In this document: positions 1 to 8,345 of the stretch, one piece after another | How positions within the stretch are numbered: position 1 is the stretch's first letter | Layout of the letters: every line of letters starts with the position of its first letter | Assembly (NCBI RefSeq): GCF_002699985.1 | Contig: NZ_LKBT01000045.1 | Coordinates: 186,001 to 250,000, forward strand | DNA from: Pseudomonas sp. ICMP 561 | GTDB lineage: Bacteria; Pseudomonadota; Gammaproteobacteria; Pseudomonadales; Pseudomonadaceae | DNA length: 64,000 nt | Reading direction: 5' to 3' | Made by a program: the position numbers and the translations under genes | The notes under the pieces: generated by a model | The model's input: the letters and a program-made list of their open reading frames with translations, nothing else | Database searches by the model: none | Told to the model about the DNA's origin: nothing

Positions 1-243
1 CAGAGATCGCAGACATGTCTAAACTAGACAAAACTCACTTTACGCAAGAAAACCCTGAACCTTATAGACATATGTATTACAGCCTCACTTTCAGAGTTCT
101 CCTACAACATCTCTAAAATGTAGGACATGAACTACACGGGCATCACAATGGCTATCAAGTTTTCGTACCATTACACGTCTTCGTCACAAATCCATCACCC
201 CCCCGCCACATAACCGAAATCATTGCAGCCGACACTGGCTGTC

Positions 244-1437
244 ATGAGCCAAATTCTTCACATCACGTTAATTACTGAAACCTTCGCCCCCGAGATCAAT
301 GGCGTTGCCAATACCCTGGGCCGTTTGTGCGATGGGCTGCGGCTGCGTGGGCACCGGGTCGAGCTGGTGCGGCCTCGTCAGTCTGGCGACGTCGGGCTGG
401 CTGCCGATGATTTGATGCTGTGCCGCGGTTGGCCGATTCCGGGTTATCCGGGGCTGCAATGGGGGCAGTCGTCAATGCACAAGCTGTTGCGCCGTTGGCA
501 GCGACAGCGTCCGGACGTGCTGTATATCGCCACAGAGGGACCGTTAGGGCTGTCTGCCTTGAGGGCGGCGCGACGTCTGGGGATTACCGTGATCAGCGGT
601 TTCCACACCAACTTTGCCCAGTACACCCAGCAATACGGTATGGGCTTCATGAACCGCCTGCTGACTCATTACCTGCGCTGGTTTCACAACCGCTCCAAGA
701 TGACCTTGGTACCCAGTGTCAGTCAGAAAATAGCGCTTGAAAGACGGGGCTTCGAACGTATCGAGCTCTTGTCACGCGGGGTGGACAGCGCGCTGTTCCA
801 TCCTTCGAAACGCTCACAGCCACTGCGCGAAAGCTGGGGGCTGAACACCGGTGATATCGCCGTATTGCATGTCGGAAGACTCGCGACCGAAAAAAACCTC
901 TGCCTGCTCAATTCCACCTTTGAAGCGCTGCGCAACAAATACCCGCAACGCCAGTTGAAGCTGGTGATTGTAGGTGACGGCCCGCAACGCGCAGCGCTGC
1001 AACAGCAACTTCCGGAGGCTATTTTCTGCGGCACTCAGCGCGGAGAAACACTGGCTGAACACTACGCCTCAGGGGATGTGTTTTTGTTCCCGAGCCTGAC
1101 CGAGACCTTTGGCAACGTTGTGCTGGAGGCGCTGGCTTCGGGGCTGGGTGTCGTGGCGTATGACGAAGCCGCGGCAGGGCAGCATATTCGCCACGGCCAT
1201 AATGGCGCGCTGGCCATGCCGGGCGACGAGGCCGCGTTCATTGATGCAGCCTGCTGGTTGCTGGAGGACAGCGAAACCTTGCGTCGCGTACGCCTTAATG
1301 CGCGGCAGCACGCCAGTCGCCAGGGTTGGGGAGCAATCATTGATCTGTTCGAGCGCAAAATGCTCAGTGCCTGCCCGACACCAGAACCGGCAAAGCCTGA
1401 ACCGGTCCATGGTGCCGAGCTGAAGCTCAAACGCTAG
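244..1437 (+). CDS. Glycosyltransferase family 4 (MgtA-like)
   Basis: A 397-residue GT-B fold glycosyltransferase. The N-terminus (ITETFAPEINGVANT) is the acceptor-side signature of the GDP-mannose-dependent mannosyltransferase / SqdX-like group. The C-terminal donor domain has HVGRLATEKN and an EX7E motif (ETFGNVVLE, about residues 287-295), which contacts the nucleotide sugar. Members of this group glycosylate lipids such as diacylglycerol at the inner membrane; the sugar used here cannot be read from sequence. An in-frame TTG lies 21 bases upstream, but the ATG at 244 gives the usual family N-terminus (MSQILHITLITE). No clear Shine-Dalgarno is visible. The gene appears monocistronic and converges on the flavin oxidoreductase gene, whose end it overlaps by 4 bases. 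Confidence 0.85.
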   Translation: MSQILHITLITETFAPEINGVANTLGRLCDGLRLRGHRVELVRPRQSGDVGLAADDLMLCRGWPIPGYPGLQWGQSSMHKLLRRWQRQRPDVLYIATEGPLGLSALRAARRLGITVISGFHTNFAQYTQQYGMGFMNRLLTHYLRWFHNRSKMTLVPSVSQKIALERRGFERIELLSRGVDSALFHPSKRSQPLRESWGLNTGDIAVLHVGRLATEKNLCLLNSTFEALRNKYPQRQLKLVIVGDGPQRAALQQQLPEAIFCGTQRGETLAEHYASGDVFLFPSLTETFGNVVLEALASGLGVVAYDEAAAGQHIRHGHNGALAMPGDEAAFIDAACWLLEDSETLRRVRLNARQHASRQGWGAIIDLFERKMLSACPTPEPAKPEPVHGAELKLKR

Positions 1438-2537
1438 ACCAGCGTCGTCAGCGCATCGCGACTAAAGGGCAGAATGTCTTGCTCACGGCCTTCGCGGACT
1501 TTCACGGCCCAATCTGGATCGACCAGTAATGCGCGCCCGACGGCGACCAGATCAAACTCTTCATCGCCAAGACGCTTGAGCAGATTCTCCAGGCTGGCGG
1601 GCTGAGCGATCTTGTCGGTGTTGACCATGAACTGCAAGAACTCGCCATCCAGCCCGACGCTGCCCACGGTAATGGTCGGTTTGCCGGTCAGTTTCCTCGT
1701 CCAGCCGGCCAGATTAAGGTCCGAGCCTTCGAACTCCGGCTCCCAGAAACGCCGCGTAGAGCAGTGGAAAATATCCACGCCAGCGTCAGACAATGGCTTT
1801 AAAAACTCACCAAGCGCCTCAGGCGTTTGCACGAGACGCGCGCTGTAATCCTGCTGCTTCCACTGTGAAAAACGAAAGATGATCGGGTAATCAGGGCCGA
1901 CCGCGGCTCTGACGGCTTCAATCAATTCAATAGCGAAGCGCGATCTGTTGGCCAGGCTGCCGCCGTACTCGTCGTCACGTTGATTACTGCCCTCCCAGAA
2001 AAACTGATCCACCAAGTAGCCATGGGCGCCATGGATTTCTACACCGTCCATGCCGATGGTTTGAGCGTCCTTGGCGGCCTGGGCAAATGCGGCGATGACT
2101 TCATCAATGTCCTGCTGGCTCATGCCATGCACCACGACCTGACCATCCTTGAGCTTTTCCATCGGGCCGTAGGCCGGGACGCTGGCATCCGGCTCCGTTC
2201 CCAGACGGCGCACGGCACCCACATGCCACAGCTGCGGGACGATCTTGCCGCCTTCGGCATGCACCGCCTCGACCACTTTCCTCCAGCCAGCCAATGGCGC
2301 ATCACCGAAGAACTGGGGCACGTTCGGGTAACCGTTGGAGGCTTTGTGATTGACGGTGGTGCCTTCAGTGATGATCAGGCCGACACCTGCTGCAGCACGG
2401 CGTCGGTAGTATTCGATCACTTTCGAATTGGGGACATGACCGGGCGAGAAGGAACGAGTCATTGGCGCCATGACCACCCGTGACGACAGCTCAAGGCTGC
2501 CCAGGTGGAAAGGTTTGAACAGGGCTTTGACCGGCAT
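1434..2537 (-). CDS. NADH:flavin oxidoreductase, Old Yellow Enzyme family
   Basis: A 367-residue FMN-dependent TIM-barrel ene-reductase. Family marks are the N-terminal VVMAPMTRSFSPG, the active-site strand EIHGAHGYLVDQFF, the following SNQRDDEYGGSLANR, and a C-terminal phosphate-binding segment (VGRALLVDPDW). Such enzymes reduce activated C=C bonds of unsaturated aldehydes, ketones, nitro compounds or nitrate esters with NAD(P)H; the physiological substrate is unknown. A longer frame opens 21 bases upstream, but AAGGAG sits 7 bases before the ATG at 2537 (MPVKALFKPFH), so that start is preferred. It appears monocistronic. Confidence 0.88.
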   Translation of the reverse strand: MPVKALFKPFHLGSLELSSRVVMAPMTRSFSPGHVPNSKVIEYYRRRAAAGVGLIITEGTTVNHKASNGYPNVPQFFGDAPLAGWRKVVEAVHAEGGKIVPQLWHVGAVRRLGTEPDASVPAYGPMEKLKDGQVVVHGMSQQDIDEVIAAFAQAAKDAQTIGMDGVEIHGAHGYLVDQFFWEGSNQRDDEYGGSLANRSRFAIELIEAVRAAVGPDYPIIFRFSQWKQQDYSARLVQTPEALGEFLKPLSDAGVDIFHCSTRRFWEPEFEGSDLNLAGWTRKLTGKPTITVGSVGLDGEFLQFMVNTDKIAQPASLENLLKRLGDEEFDLVAVGRALLVDPDWAVKVREGREQDILPFSRDALTTLV

Positions 2538-2703
2538 GCGAGGCTCCTTGGTAATCATTTCGAATCATCAAGGATAGGGCGGGGTTTCAGGCGGGTGACA
2601 GCACTATTGATCTGGGTGATTTAGGTTGAGAAGCAGCTGCAGGCTTCCCGTTGGAGGCCACTCTGTGTCCCTGACATTACGCTGTCACGAAGCAAACAAA
2701 GAA

Positions 2704-2798
2704 GCCGTAGGACCGGCTTTAGCCGGGAGGGTTTAGTTCTGACGAAGAACACTGTGCGAATGTACCGACCCCCTCCCGGCTAAAGCCAGTCCTACGGA
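2704..2798. repeat. REP/BIME inverted pair (CCGGCTTTAGCCGG family)
   Basis: Two inverted REP arms, each GTAGGACCGGCTTTAGCCGGGAGG-like, face each other across about 40 bases between the flavin oxidoreductase and glutathione peroxidase genes. The right arm has one mismatch (AGCCAGTCC for AGCCGGTCC). The spacer shares a CTGACG-AAGAA core with the element at 16.6 kb. Confidence 0.9.
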
Positions 2799-2811
2799 TG
2801 CGCAAGCTGCA

Positions 2812-3294
2812 TTAGCTCAACGCTTTCTCAATCGCCAGAATCACAGCCGGATCATCCGGTGCTGTACGAGGAGAGAAACGCGCGAGCACTGCGCCATTCT
2901 TGCCCACCAGAAACTTTTCGAAATTCCAGGTGATGTCGCCTGGAAACTCTGCGCCTTCACCGGCCAGCAAGCGGTAAAGCTGGTGACGATGAGGATCATT
3001 CACCTCAAGCTTCTCGCCCAAAGGGAACGTCACGCCATAGTTGAGACTGCAGAACTCTTGGATTTCCTGCGCAGAACCTGGCTCCTGCCCGGCAAACTGG
3101 TTGCACGGCAGGCCCAGCACGCTGAAGCCCTGGTCCTTGTATTTCTGATAGAGATTCTCGAGCGCCGCGTACTGAGGCGTCAGCCCGCACTTTGAAGCGA
3201 CATTGACGACCAGAACCACTCGCCCCTTGAAGGTCGCCAGCGACAACTCCTGACCATCCAGATCCTTCAATTTAATGTCGTGAAACGCACTCAT
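2812..3294 (-). CDS. Glutathione peroxidase (cysteine type)
   Basis: A 160-residue thiol peroxidase of the GPx/BsaA family that reduces H2O2 and organic hydroperoxides, in bacteria usually with thioredoxin or glutathione as donor. The catalytic cysteine lies in VNVASKCGLTPQY; the other tetrad residues are in LPCNQFAGQEPG (Gln) and TWNFEKFLV (Trp and Asn). It is a Cys rather than a selenocysteine enzyme. The ATG at 3294 (MSAFHDIKLKDL) is preferred because GGGGAGAG precedes it; the longer frame begins at a TTG without a binding site. It lies downstream of the SlyD-like gene on the same strand but is separated from it by a terminator-like hairpin, so it is probably transcribed separately. Confidence 0.93.
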   Translation of the reverse strand: MSAFHDIKLKDLDGQELSLATFKGRVVLVVNVASKCGLTPQYAALENLYQKYKDQGFSVLGLPCNQFAGQEPGSAQEIQEFCSLNYGVTFPLGEKLEVNDPHRHQLYRLLAGEGAEFPGDITWNFEKFLVGKNGAVLARFSPRTAPDDPAVILAIEKALS

Positions 3295-3323
3295 GACCCA
3301 CTCTCCCCTCAAATCCCGCGGAC

Positions 3324-3388
3324 AAAAAAGGCGCCTGCCAGACTGCTTGAACCAAGTTGTTCGCGCAGAACCTGCCTGGGCGCCTTTT
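3324..3388 (-). terminator. Probable rho-independent terminator of the SlyD-like gene
   Basis: Read on the minus strand, AAAAGGCGCC is followed about 40 bases later by GGCGCCTTTTTT. The outer stem has ten pairs and a T-run, and it begins 27 bases after the SlyD stop codon. The loop is long, so strength is uncertain. Confidence 0.6.
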
Positions 3389-3414
3389 CAGCTACCTGAG
3401 CTTAGCAGCTCAAA

Positions 3415-3900
3415 TCAATGGTGGTGACCACCTTCGCCATGCACGTGACCGTGGGCGATTTCTTCCTGGCTGGCATCACGAATATCAACGATCTTCACTT
3501 CGAAGTTCAAGCGCTGACCGGCCAACGGGTGGTTGCCGTCAACGGTAACGTCGTCGCCGTCCAGGTCGCGGATAGTCACGATCTGCATGCTGCCGTCCGG
3601 GCCGGAAGCGTGGAACTGCATACCCACTTCCAGTTCGTCGACACCTTCGAACATGCTGCGGCTCAGGGTGCTGACCAGTTCGGCGGAGTATTCGCCGTAG
3701 GCGTCTTCCGGCTCGATAGCGACTTTCAGTTCGTCACCAACATTCTTGCCGTCCAGAGCCTTTTCCAGGCCAGGGATGATGTTACCTGCGCCTTGCAGGT
3801 AAACCAGCGGCGCGCCGCCAGCGGAACTGTCGATGACCTCACCAGCGTCATTGGTCAGGGTATAGTCAATGGAGACAGCCTTATTGGCGGCGATCGGCAT
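3415..3900 (-). CDS. slyD: FKBP-type peptidyl-prolyl isomerase, SlyD-like
   Basis: A 161-residue cytoplasmic peptidyl-prolyl cis-trans isomerase and chaperone. The split FKBP domain is visible: the N-terminal strand VSIDYTLTNDAGEVID, the catalytic GAGNIIPGLEKALDG, an inserted chaperone flap around EPEDAYGEYSAELVSTL, and the return strand HPLAGQRLNFEVKIVDI. The C-terminus is histidine-rich (HGHVHGEGGHHH), as in metal-binding SlyD proteins that assist nickel delivery; this tail is short. The start at 3900 (MPIAANKAVSIDY) matches the family. The symbol is by family resemblance; Pseudomonas often has more than one SlyD/FklB-like protein. Confidence 0.88.
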   Translation of the reverse strand: MPIAANKAVSIDYTLTNDAGEVIDSSAGGAPLVYLQGAGNIIPGLEKALDGKNVGDELKVAIEPEDAYGEYSAELVSTLSRSMFEGVDELEVGMQFHASGPDGSMQIVTIRDLDGDDVTVDGNHPLAGQRLNFEVKIVDIRDASQEEIAHGHVHGEGGHHH

Positions 3901-4001
3901 GGGTCAAGACCTTTTGCTTAAGATTGAAGAACGAGCAAGTTTAACCAAGCCATCGCTCGAAAGCGAACGCAACACGGACAGACGCAGACAGACGGGCCCT
4001 A

Positions 4002-4220
4002 TTGGATAACGTGACGGTTACAGATTTCCGGCAGGACGAAGAGGGCCATTGGGTGGTCATACTCTCGTGCGGACATACTCAGCACCTGCGTCATCAACTA
4101 CCCTGGCAATCACGCGCCTGGGTACTTGATCCAAAACAACGGCTGCAAAAAATAGGTAAAGGCTTTCGCTGTGGCTGGTGTGCGCAGCCTACGGATAACG
4201 ATAACCTTAGCCACCTCTGA
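4002..4220 (+). CDS. DUF3565 family small protein
   Basis: A 72-residue protein matching the DUF3565 pattern: an N-terminal DFRQDEEGHWVVILSCGHTQHLRH segment and a C-terminal FRCGWCAQP. The conserved Cys and His residues suggest a small metal-binding fold, but no function is established. The frame starts at a TTG at 4002; a GTG at 4011 is an alternative and neither has a strong ribosome binding site. It lies upstream of pta on the same strand. Confidence 0.6.
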   Translation: MDNVTVTDFRQDEEGHWVVILSCGHTQHLRHQLPWQSRAWVLDPKQRLQKIGKGFRCGWCAQPTDNDNLSHL

Positions 4221-4308
4221 GACGCTGCAATTCGACAGCGCCCTGTTTCCGGTCAGTTGGCTGTCCATCGCCGCCTTGGCCCTTGTACTGCTCAAGCGAG
4301 AACCCTGA
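4156..4308 (+). CDS. Possible small single-pass membrane protein
   Basis: An open frame overlaps the end of the DUF3565 gene in another frame and stops with TGA at 4306-4308, immediately before the pta ATG. Possible starts are GTG codons at 4156, 4171 and 4180. The last 25 or so residues include LFPVSWLSIAALALVLLKRE, which is a convincing transmembrane helix followed by positive charges. No ribosome binding site decides the start and I recognise no family. It could equally be a chance frame, and conservation would decide it. Confidence 0.25.
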   Translation, partial: VKAFAVAGVRSLRITITLATSETLQFDSALFPVSWLSIAALALVLLKREP

Positions 4309-6399
4309 ATGCAGACTTTCTTTATTGCCCCCACAGACTTTGGTGTGGGTCTGACATCCATCAGCCTTGGTCTGGTGCGCACCCTGGAGCGTGCCGGGCT
4401 GAAAGTCGGCTTCTTCAAACCCATCGCCCAGCCGCACCCCGGCGATCTGGGCCCGGAGCGCTCTACCGAGCTGGTCGCTCGCACTCATGGTCTGAATCCG
4501 CCACGACCACTGGCCTTGTCCCACGTAGAGCGGATGCTTGGCGATGGTCAGCTGGATGAGTTGCTGGAAGAAATCATCAGCCTCTATCAACAGGCCGCAG
4601 TCGGCAAAGACGTGTTGATCGTTGAAGGCATGGTGCCGACCCGACACGCTAGCTATGCGGCCCGGGTTAACCTGCACCTGGCCAAGAGTCTGGATGCCGA
4701 TGTGATTCTGGTGTCCGCGCCGGAGAACGAAGTGCTGGCCGAACTCTCGGGCCGGGTCGAATTGCAGGCTCAACTGTTCGGCGGCCCCAAAGACCCGAAA
4801 GTCCTGGGGGTGATTCTCAATAAAGTCCGCACCGATGAAAGCATGGAAGCCTTCGCCGCACGGCTCAAAGACCATTCGCCTTTGTTGCGCAGCGGCGACT
4901 TCCGCTTGCTGGGCTGCATTCCCTATCAGGCTGAACTGAACGCGCCGCGTACCCGTGATGTGGCCGAACTGCTCGGCGCGCAGGTGATCAACGCCGGCGA
5001 TTACGATCAGCGGCGCATGTCGAAAATCATTATCTGCGCCCGCACCGTGCTCAATACCGTGCAGTTGCTCAAACCGGGCGTGCTGGTGGTAACGCCCGGT
5101 GATCGTGACGACATCATTCTTGCCGTCAGCCTTGCGGCCATGAACGGCGTGCCACTCGCAGGCTTGCTGCTGACCAGCGACACCGTGCCGGACCCACGCA
5201 TCATGGAGCTGTGTCGCGGCGCATTGCAGGCTGGCCTGCCGGTTCTGTCGGTCAGCACCGGTTCTTACGACACCGCCACCCAGCTCAATCAATTGAACAA
5301 GGAAATTCCTATTGATGACCGCGAGCGTGCCGAGATCATCACTGATTTCGTCGCCAGTCATCTGGACGCCAACTGGCTGCACCAACGCTGTGGGACCCCG
5401 CGAGAACTGCGCCTGTCCCCGGCGGTGTTCCGTTATCAATTGATCCAGCGCGCTCAGGCCGCCAACAAACGCATCGTGCTGCCGGAAGGCAGCGAGCCGC
5501 TGACCATTCAGGCCGCCGCGATCTGCCACGCACGCGGGATCGCCCGATGTGTGCTGCTCGCCAGGCCCGAAGAAGTCCACGCGGTGGCCAAGGCGCAGGG
5601 CATCGAGCTGCCACCGGGCCTTGAGATTCTCGATCCGGATCTGATTCGCGAGCGTTACATCGCGCCCATGGTCGAGTTGCGTAAAAGCAAAAGCCTTAAT
5701 GCGCCGATGGCTGAACAGCAACTGGAAGACACGGTGGTGATTGGCACCATGATGCTGGCGCTGGACGAGGTCGACGGGCTGGTTTCCGGGGTCATCCATT
5801 CCACCGCCAATACCATTCGCCCGGCCTTGCAACTGATCAAGACCGCACCGGGCTGCACGCTGGTGTCATCGGTCTTTTTCATGCTGTTTCCGGATCAGGT
5901 ACTGGTCTATGGCGACTGCATCATGAATCCGCACCCAAGCGCCAGCGAGCTGGCAGAAATTGCCCTGCAAAGTGCCGATTCCGCAGTGGCTTTCGGTATT
6001 ACGCCGCGGGTCGCAATGATCAGTTATTCCAGCGGCAATTCGGCCAGTGGCGAAGAAGTGGAAAAGGTTCGTGAAGCGACCCAACTCGCCCAGGAAACGC
6101 AACGCGACCTGCTGATCGACGGGCCGCTGCAATACGATGCTGCCGCCAACGAGAACGTCGCCCGGCAACTGGCGCCGGATAGCGCCGTAGCAGGTCGCGC
6201 CAATGTGTTCGTATTCCCCGATCTGAACACCGGCAATACCACCTACAAGGCGGTACAACGCAGCGCTGATTGCGTGAGCATCGGCCCGATGCTGCAAGGC
6301 CTGCGCAAGCCGGTAAACGATTTACCACGTGGAGCACAGGTGGATGACATCGTCTATACCATCGCGTTGACCGCGATTCAGGCAGCCACTCTTTCCTGA
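4309..6399 (+). CDS. pta: Phosphate acetyltransferase (long form)
   Basis: A 696-residue Pta that interconverts acetyl-CoA and acetyl phosphate in the cytoplasm. It has the three-part long architecture of gammaproteobacteria: an N-terminal P-loop-like domain starting at FFIAPTDFGVGLTS, a central DRTGG-type regulatory domain (about residues 215-330), and the catalytic PTA/PTB domain from about residue 375 (VLPEGSEPLTIQAA, SSGNSASGEE, DGPLQYDAA) to the end. Acetate kinase, the usual partner, is not adjacent: the neighbours are DUF3565 and an acyltransferase. The enzyme could therefore act mainly in acetyl-phosphate supply, or ackA may lie elsewhere. Confidence 0.96.
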   Translation: MQTFFIAPTDFGVGLTSISLGLVRTLERAGLKVGFFKPIAQPHPGDLGPERSTELVARTHGLNPPRPLALSHVERMLGDGQLDELLEEIISLYQQAAVGKDVLIVEGMVPTRHASYAARVNLHLAKSLDADVILVSAPENEVLAELSGRVELQAQLFGGPKDPKVLGVILNKVRTDESMEAFAARLKDHSPLLRSGDFRLLGCIPYQAELNAPRTRDVAELLGAQVINAGDYDQRRMSKIIICARTVLNTVQLLKPGVLVVTPGDRDDIILAVSLAAMNGVPLAGLLLTSDTVPDPRIMELCRGALQAGLPVLSVSTGSYDTATQLNQLNKEIPIDDRERAEIITDFVASHLDANWLHQRCGTPRELRLSPAVFRYQLIQRAQAANKRIVLPEGSEPLTIQAAAICHARGIARCVLLARPEEVHAVAKAQGIELPPGLEILDPDLIRERYIAPMVELRKSKSLNAPMAEQQLEDTVVIGTMMLALDEVDGLVSGVIHSTANTIRPALQLIKTAPGCTLVSSVFFMLFPDQVLVYGDCIMNPHPSASELAEIALQSADSAVAFGITPRVAMISYSSGNSASGEEVEKVREATQLAQETQRDLLIDGPLQYDAAANENVARQLAPDSAVAGRANVFVFPDLNTGNTTYKAVQRSADCVSIGPMLQGLRKPVNDLPRGAQVDDIVYTIALTAIQAATLS

Positions 6400-6479
6400 C
6401 ACACTGCTGCGTCATACTCACACGATGCTGTCGCCTGCCAGGCGACAGCATCCGAACTCTCTTCTGGAGCCCTTCCGGT

Positions 6480-7391
6480 ATGGATTTTCTGCCTGCCCCA
6501 TTGCGCGGTTTCATCGCCTCGCTGCTGTTGGCGCTGAACACCATTGTTTGTTGCACGCCGCTGTTCGTCGTCGCCATCTTCAAGCTGTGCCTGCCCTTCC
6601 CAGCAGCTCAACGCGTGACGGACTGGCTGATGAGCCACATTCACGAAGCGTGGATCGCCAACAACAACCGCTGGATAAATCTGCTTGGGCATACCCGCTG
6701 GCATTTGAGCGGTCTGGAAGGCCTGGATTACGAACACTCGTATCTGGTCACCAGCAATCACCAGAGCTGGGTCGACATCATGGTGTTGCAGTACGTCTTG
6801 AACCGCCGGATTCGCCCGTTGAAGTTTTTCCTCAAGCAGGAGTTGATCTGGGTGCCGATCATAGGTCTGGCATGGTGGGCACTGGGTTTCCCGTTCATGA
6901 AGCGCTATTCCAAAGCGTATCTGGCGAAACACCCGGAGAAGCAAGGCAAGGACCTGGCCACTACCCGACGCACCTGCGCCAAATTCCGCAACAACCCGGT
7001 GGGTATTTTCAACTTCGCTGAAGGCACCCGTTTCACCAGCGGCAAACAGGCCGCGCAGTCATCACCGTTCCGCTACCTGCTCAAGCCCAAGGCAGGCGGA
7101 ATCGCGTTTGTACTGGATGCGATGGGTGAACAGCTGGAGTCGATCATCAACGTCACGATTCATTACCCGCAGGGTCGGCCAGGTTACTGGGACCTGCTAT
7201 GCGGCAATGTTCGGGAGGTGGTCGCGCATTTCGAAGAGATCAAGATTCCGCAGCACTTCATCGGCAAGAACTACGATCAGGACGGCGAATACCGTCTGGA
7301 ATTCCAGCAGTGGATCAATAAGCTGTGGGAAGAGAAGGATCAGTTGTTGGCGCGGTTGCACAGCGAGTATCCGGGTGACGCGAAACCATAA
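6480..7391 (+). CDS. Membrane acyltransferase, PlsC/YihG-like
   Basis: A 303-residue 1-acylglycerol-3-phosphate-type acyltransferase. An N-terminal membrane segment (FIASLLLALNTIVCCTPLFV) precedes the acyltransferase signatures HX4D (NHQSWVD) and EGTR (NFAEGTRFTSG). These enzymes acylate lysophosphatidate or related lysolipids on the cytoplasmic face of the inner membrane. Sequence style (SWVDIMVLQYV, RYSKAYLAKHPEKQGKD) resembles E. coli YihG. It lies 80 bases after pta on the same strand and could be co-transcribed; the start at 6480 follows a modest GGAG. Confidence 0.85.
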   Translation: MDFLPAPLRGFIASLLLALNTIVCCTPLFVVAIFKLCLPFPAAQRVTDWLMSHIHEAWIANNNRWINLLGHTRWHLSGLEGLDYEHSYLVTSNHQSWVDIMVLQYVLNRRIRPLKFFLKQELIWVPIIGLAWWALGFPFMKRYSKAYLAKHPEKQGKDLATTRRTCAKFRNNPVGIFNFAEGTRFTSGKQAAQSSPFRYLLKPKAGGIAFVLDAMGEQLESIINVTIHYPQGRPGYWDLLCGNVREVVAHFEEIKIPQHFIGKNYDQDGEYRLEFQQWINKLWEEKDQLLARLHSEYPGDAKP

Positions 7392-7394
7392 CAC

Positions 7395-7486
7395 CCTGTA
7401 GGAGTGAGCTTGCTCGCGATAGCGGACTGTCAGTTATATACCCAGTGACTGACAAACCGCTATCGCGAGCAAGCTCACTCCTACAG
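7395..7486. repeat. REP/BIME inverted pair (GAGCTTGCTCGCGATAGC family)
   Basis: Perfectly complementary arms of about 31 bases (CTGTAGGAGTGAGCTTGCTC and continuing) face each other around a 30-base spacer, between convergent genes. A transcript could fold into a long hairpin here. Confidence 0.92.
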
Positions 7487-7510
7487 ATCTAACGTATGCC
7501 CCGCGACAGC

Positions 7511-7529
7511 GCGGTGCCATTGGCACCGC
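7511..7529. repeat. Small perfect inverted repeat near the OmpA-like gene end
   Basis: GCGGTGCC-ATT-GGCACCGC forms an eight-pair hairpin just past the stop codon of the minus-strand OmpA-like lipoprotein gene. There is no T-run, so it may stabilise the mRNA 3' end rather than act as an intrinsic terminator. Confidence 0.5.
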
Positions 7530-7540
7530 AGCCCCTCGAA

Positions 7541-8245
7541 TTACTGCTGATACTGCTCATATTGCTGACCCGGAATCGGTTTGAGGTTGACCTCAACGCG
7601 ACGGTTCTGAGCACGGCCGTTCACATCAGCGTTGCTGGCAATCGGCTGATCAGGACCGGCACCCCGCACTGACAGGCGGGCAGGATCAACGCCTTGCGAC
7701 GTCAGATAGGTGCTCACGCTCTGCGCACGTTGCTGAGACAGGTCCATATTGTGCTGACGCGAACCTGTACTGTCGGTGTAACCAACGATCTCGATGTTGT
7801 TCTGATTGAACTGCTTCAACGAACCGGCAAGGTTGTTCAGCGGTGAGTAGAAGCTGCTGGCGATAGCCGAGGAATCGGTCGCGAAAGTGATATTGCCCGG
7901 CATGATCAGCTTGATCTGATCGCCCTGACGCTGCACTTCGACGCCGGTGTTGGCCATGCTTTCGCGCAGCGCCTTTTCCTGTTTGTCAGCGTAGTAACCG
8001 TAACCGGCAGAAGCAGCGCCCACTACCGCAGCACCAATCAAAGCCCCTTTGCCGCGACTATTGTGATCGATCGCTGCACCAGCCAAAGCCCCCGCCAGCG
8101 CACCCAGCCCGCCGTATTTGGCCGTTTTGCTGACACCGCCAGCGCTTTGCGCCTGGCCCTGATTGTCGTAAGGGTTTGGTGACGCACACCCGGAAAGCAT
8201 AGCCACGGCAGTAGCGGCAATAATCAAACGACGCGAGGTAAACAT
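7541..8245 (-). CDS. OmpA-family outer-membrane lipoprotein (YiaD-like)
   Basis: A 234-residue lipoprotein. The signal peptide ends in a lipobox (AMLSGC). A glycine-zipper stretch follows (GGLGALAGALAGAAIDHNSRGKG and AAVVGAASAGYGYY), and the C-terminal OmpA/MotB peptidoglycan-binding domain carries ITFATDSSAI, GYTDSTGS and NRRVEVNL. It should anchor the outer membrane to peptidoglycan, as E. coli YiaD does. A longer in-frame opening exists, but the ATG at 8245 has AGGAG seven bases upstream and gives a proper signal peptide. Confidence 0.9.
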   Translation of the reverse strand: MFTSRRLIIAATAVAMLSGCASPNPYDNQGQAQSAGGVSKTAKYGGLGALAGALAGAAIDHNSRGKGALIGAAVVGAASAGYGYYADKQEKALRESMANTGVEVQRQGDQIKLIMPGNITFATDSSAIASSFYSPLNNLAGSLKQFNQNNIEIVGYTDSTGSRQHNMDLSQQRAQSVSTYLTSQGVDPARLSVRGAGPDQPIASNADVNGRAQNRRVEVNLKPIPGQQYEQYQQ

Positions 8246-8345
8246 GCAGATGCTCCTGAATTCTATGAACATCAAGTCCTCAGACTTGTGACGAAATTAG
8301 AGCATGGCAGCCCTGTTAAATTCCTTAACCCTGCCTGAACAGCGC

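Noticed and set aside
4207..5832. Long antisense reading frame of 541 codons opposite pta
   Set aside because: It is a mirror frame of a GC-rich gene with a low-complexity, Gln/His-rich product, no start signal and no family; pta on the plus strand explains the DNA.
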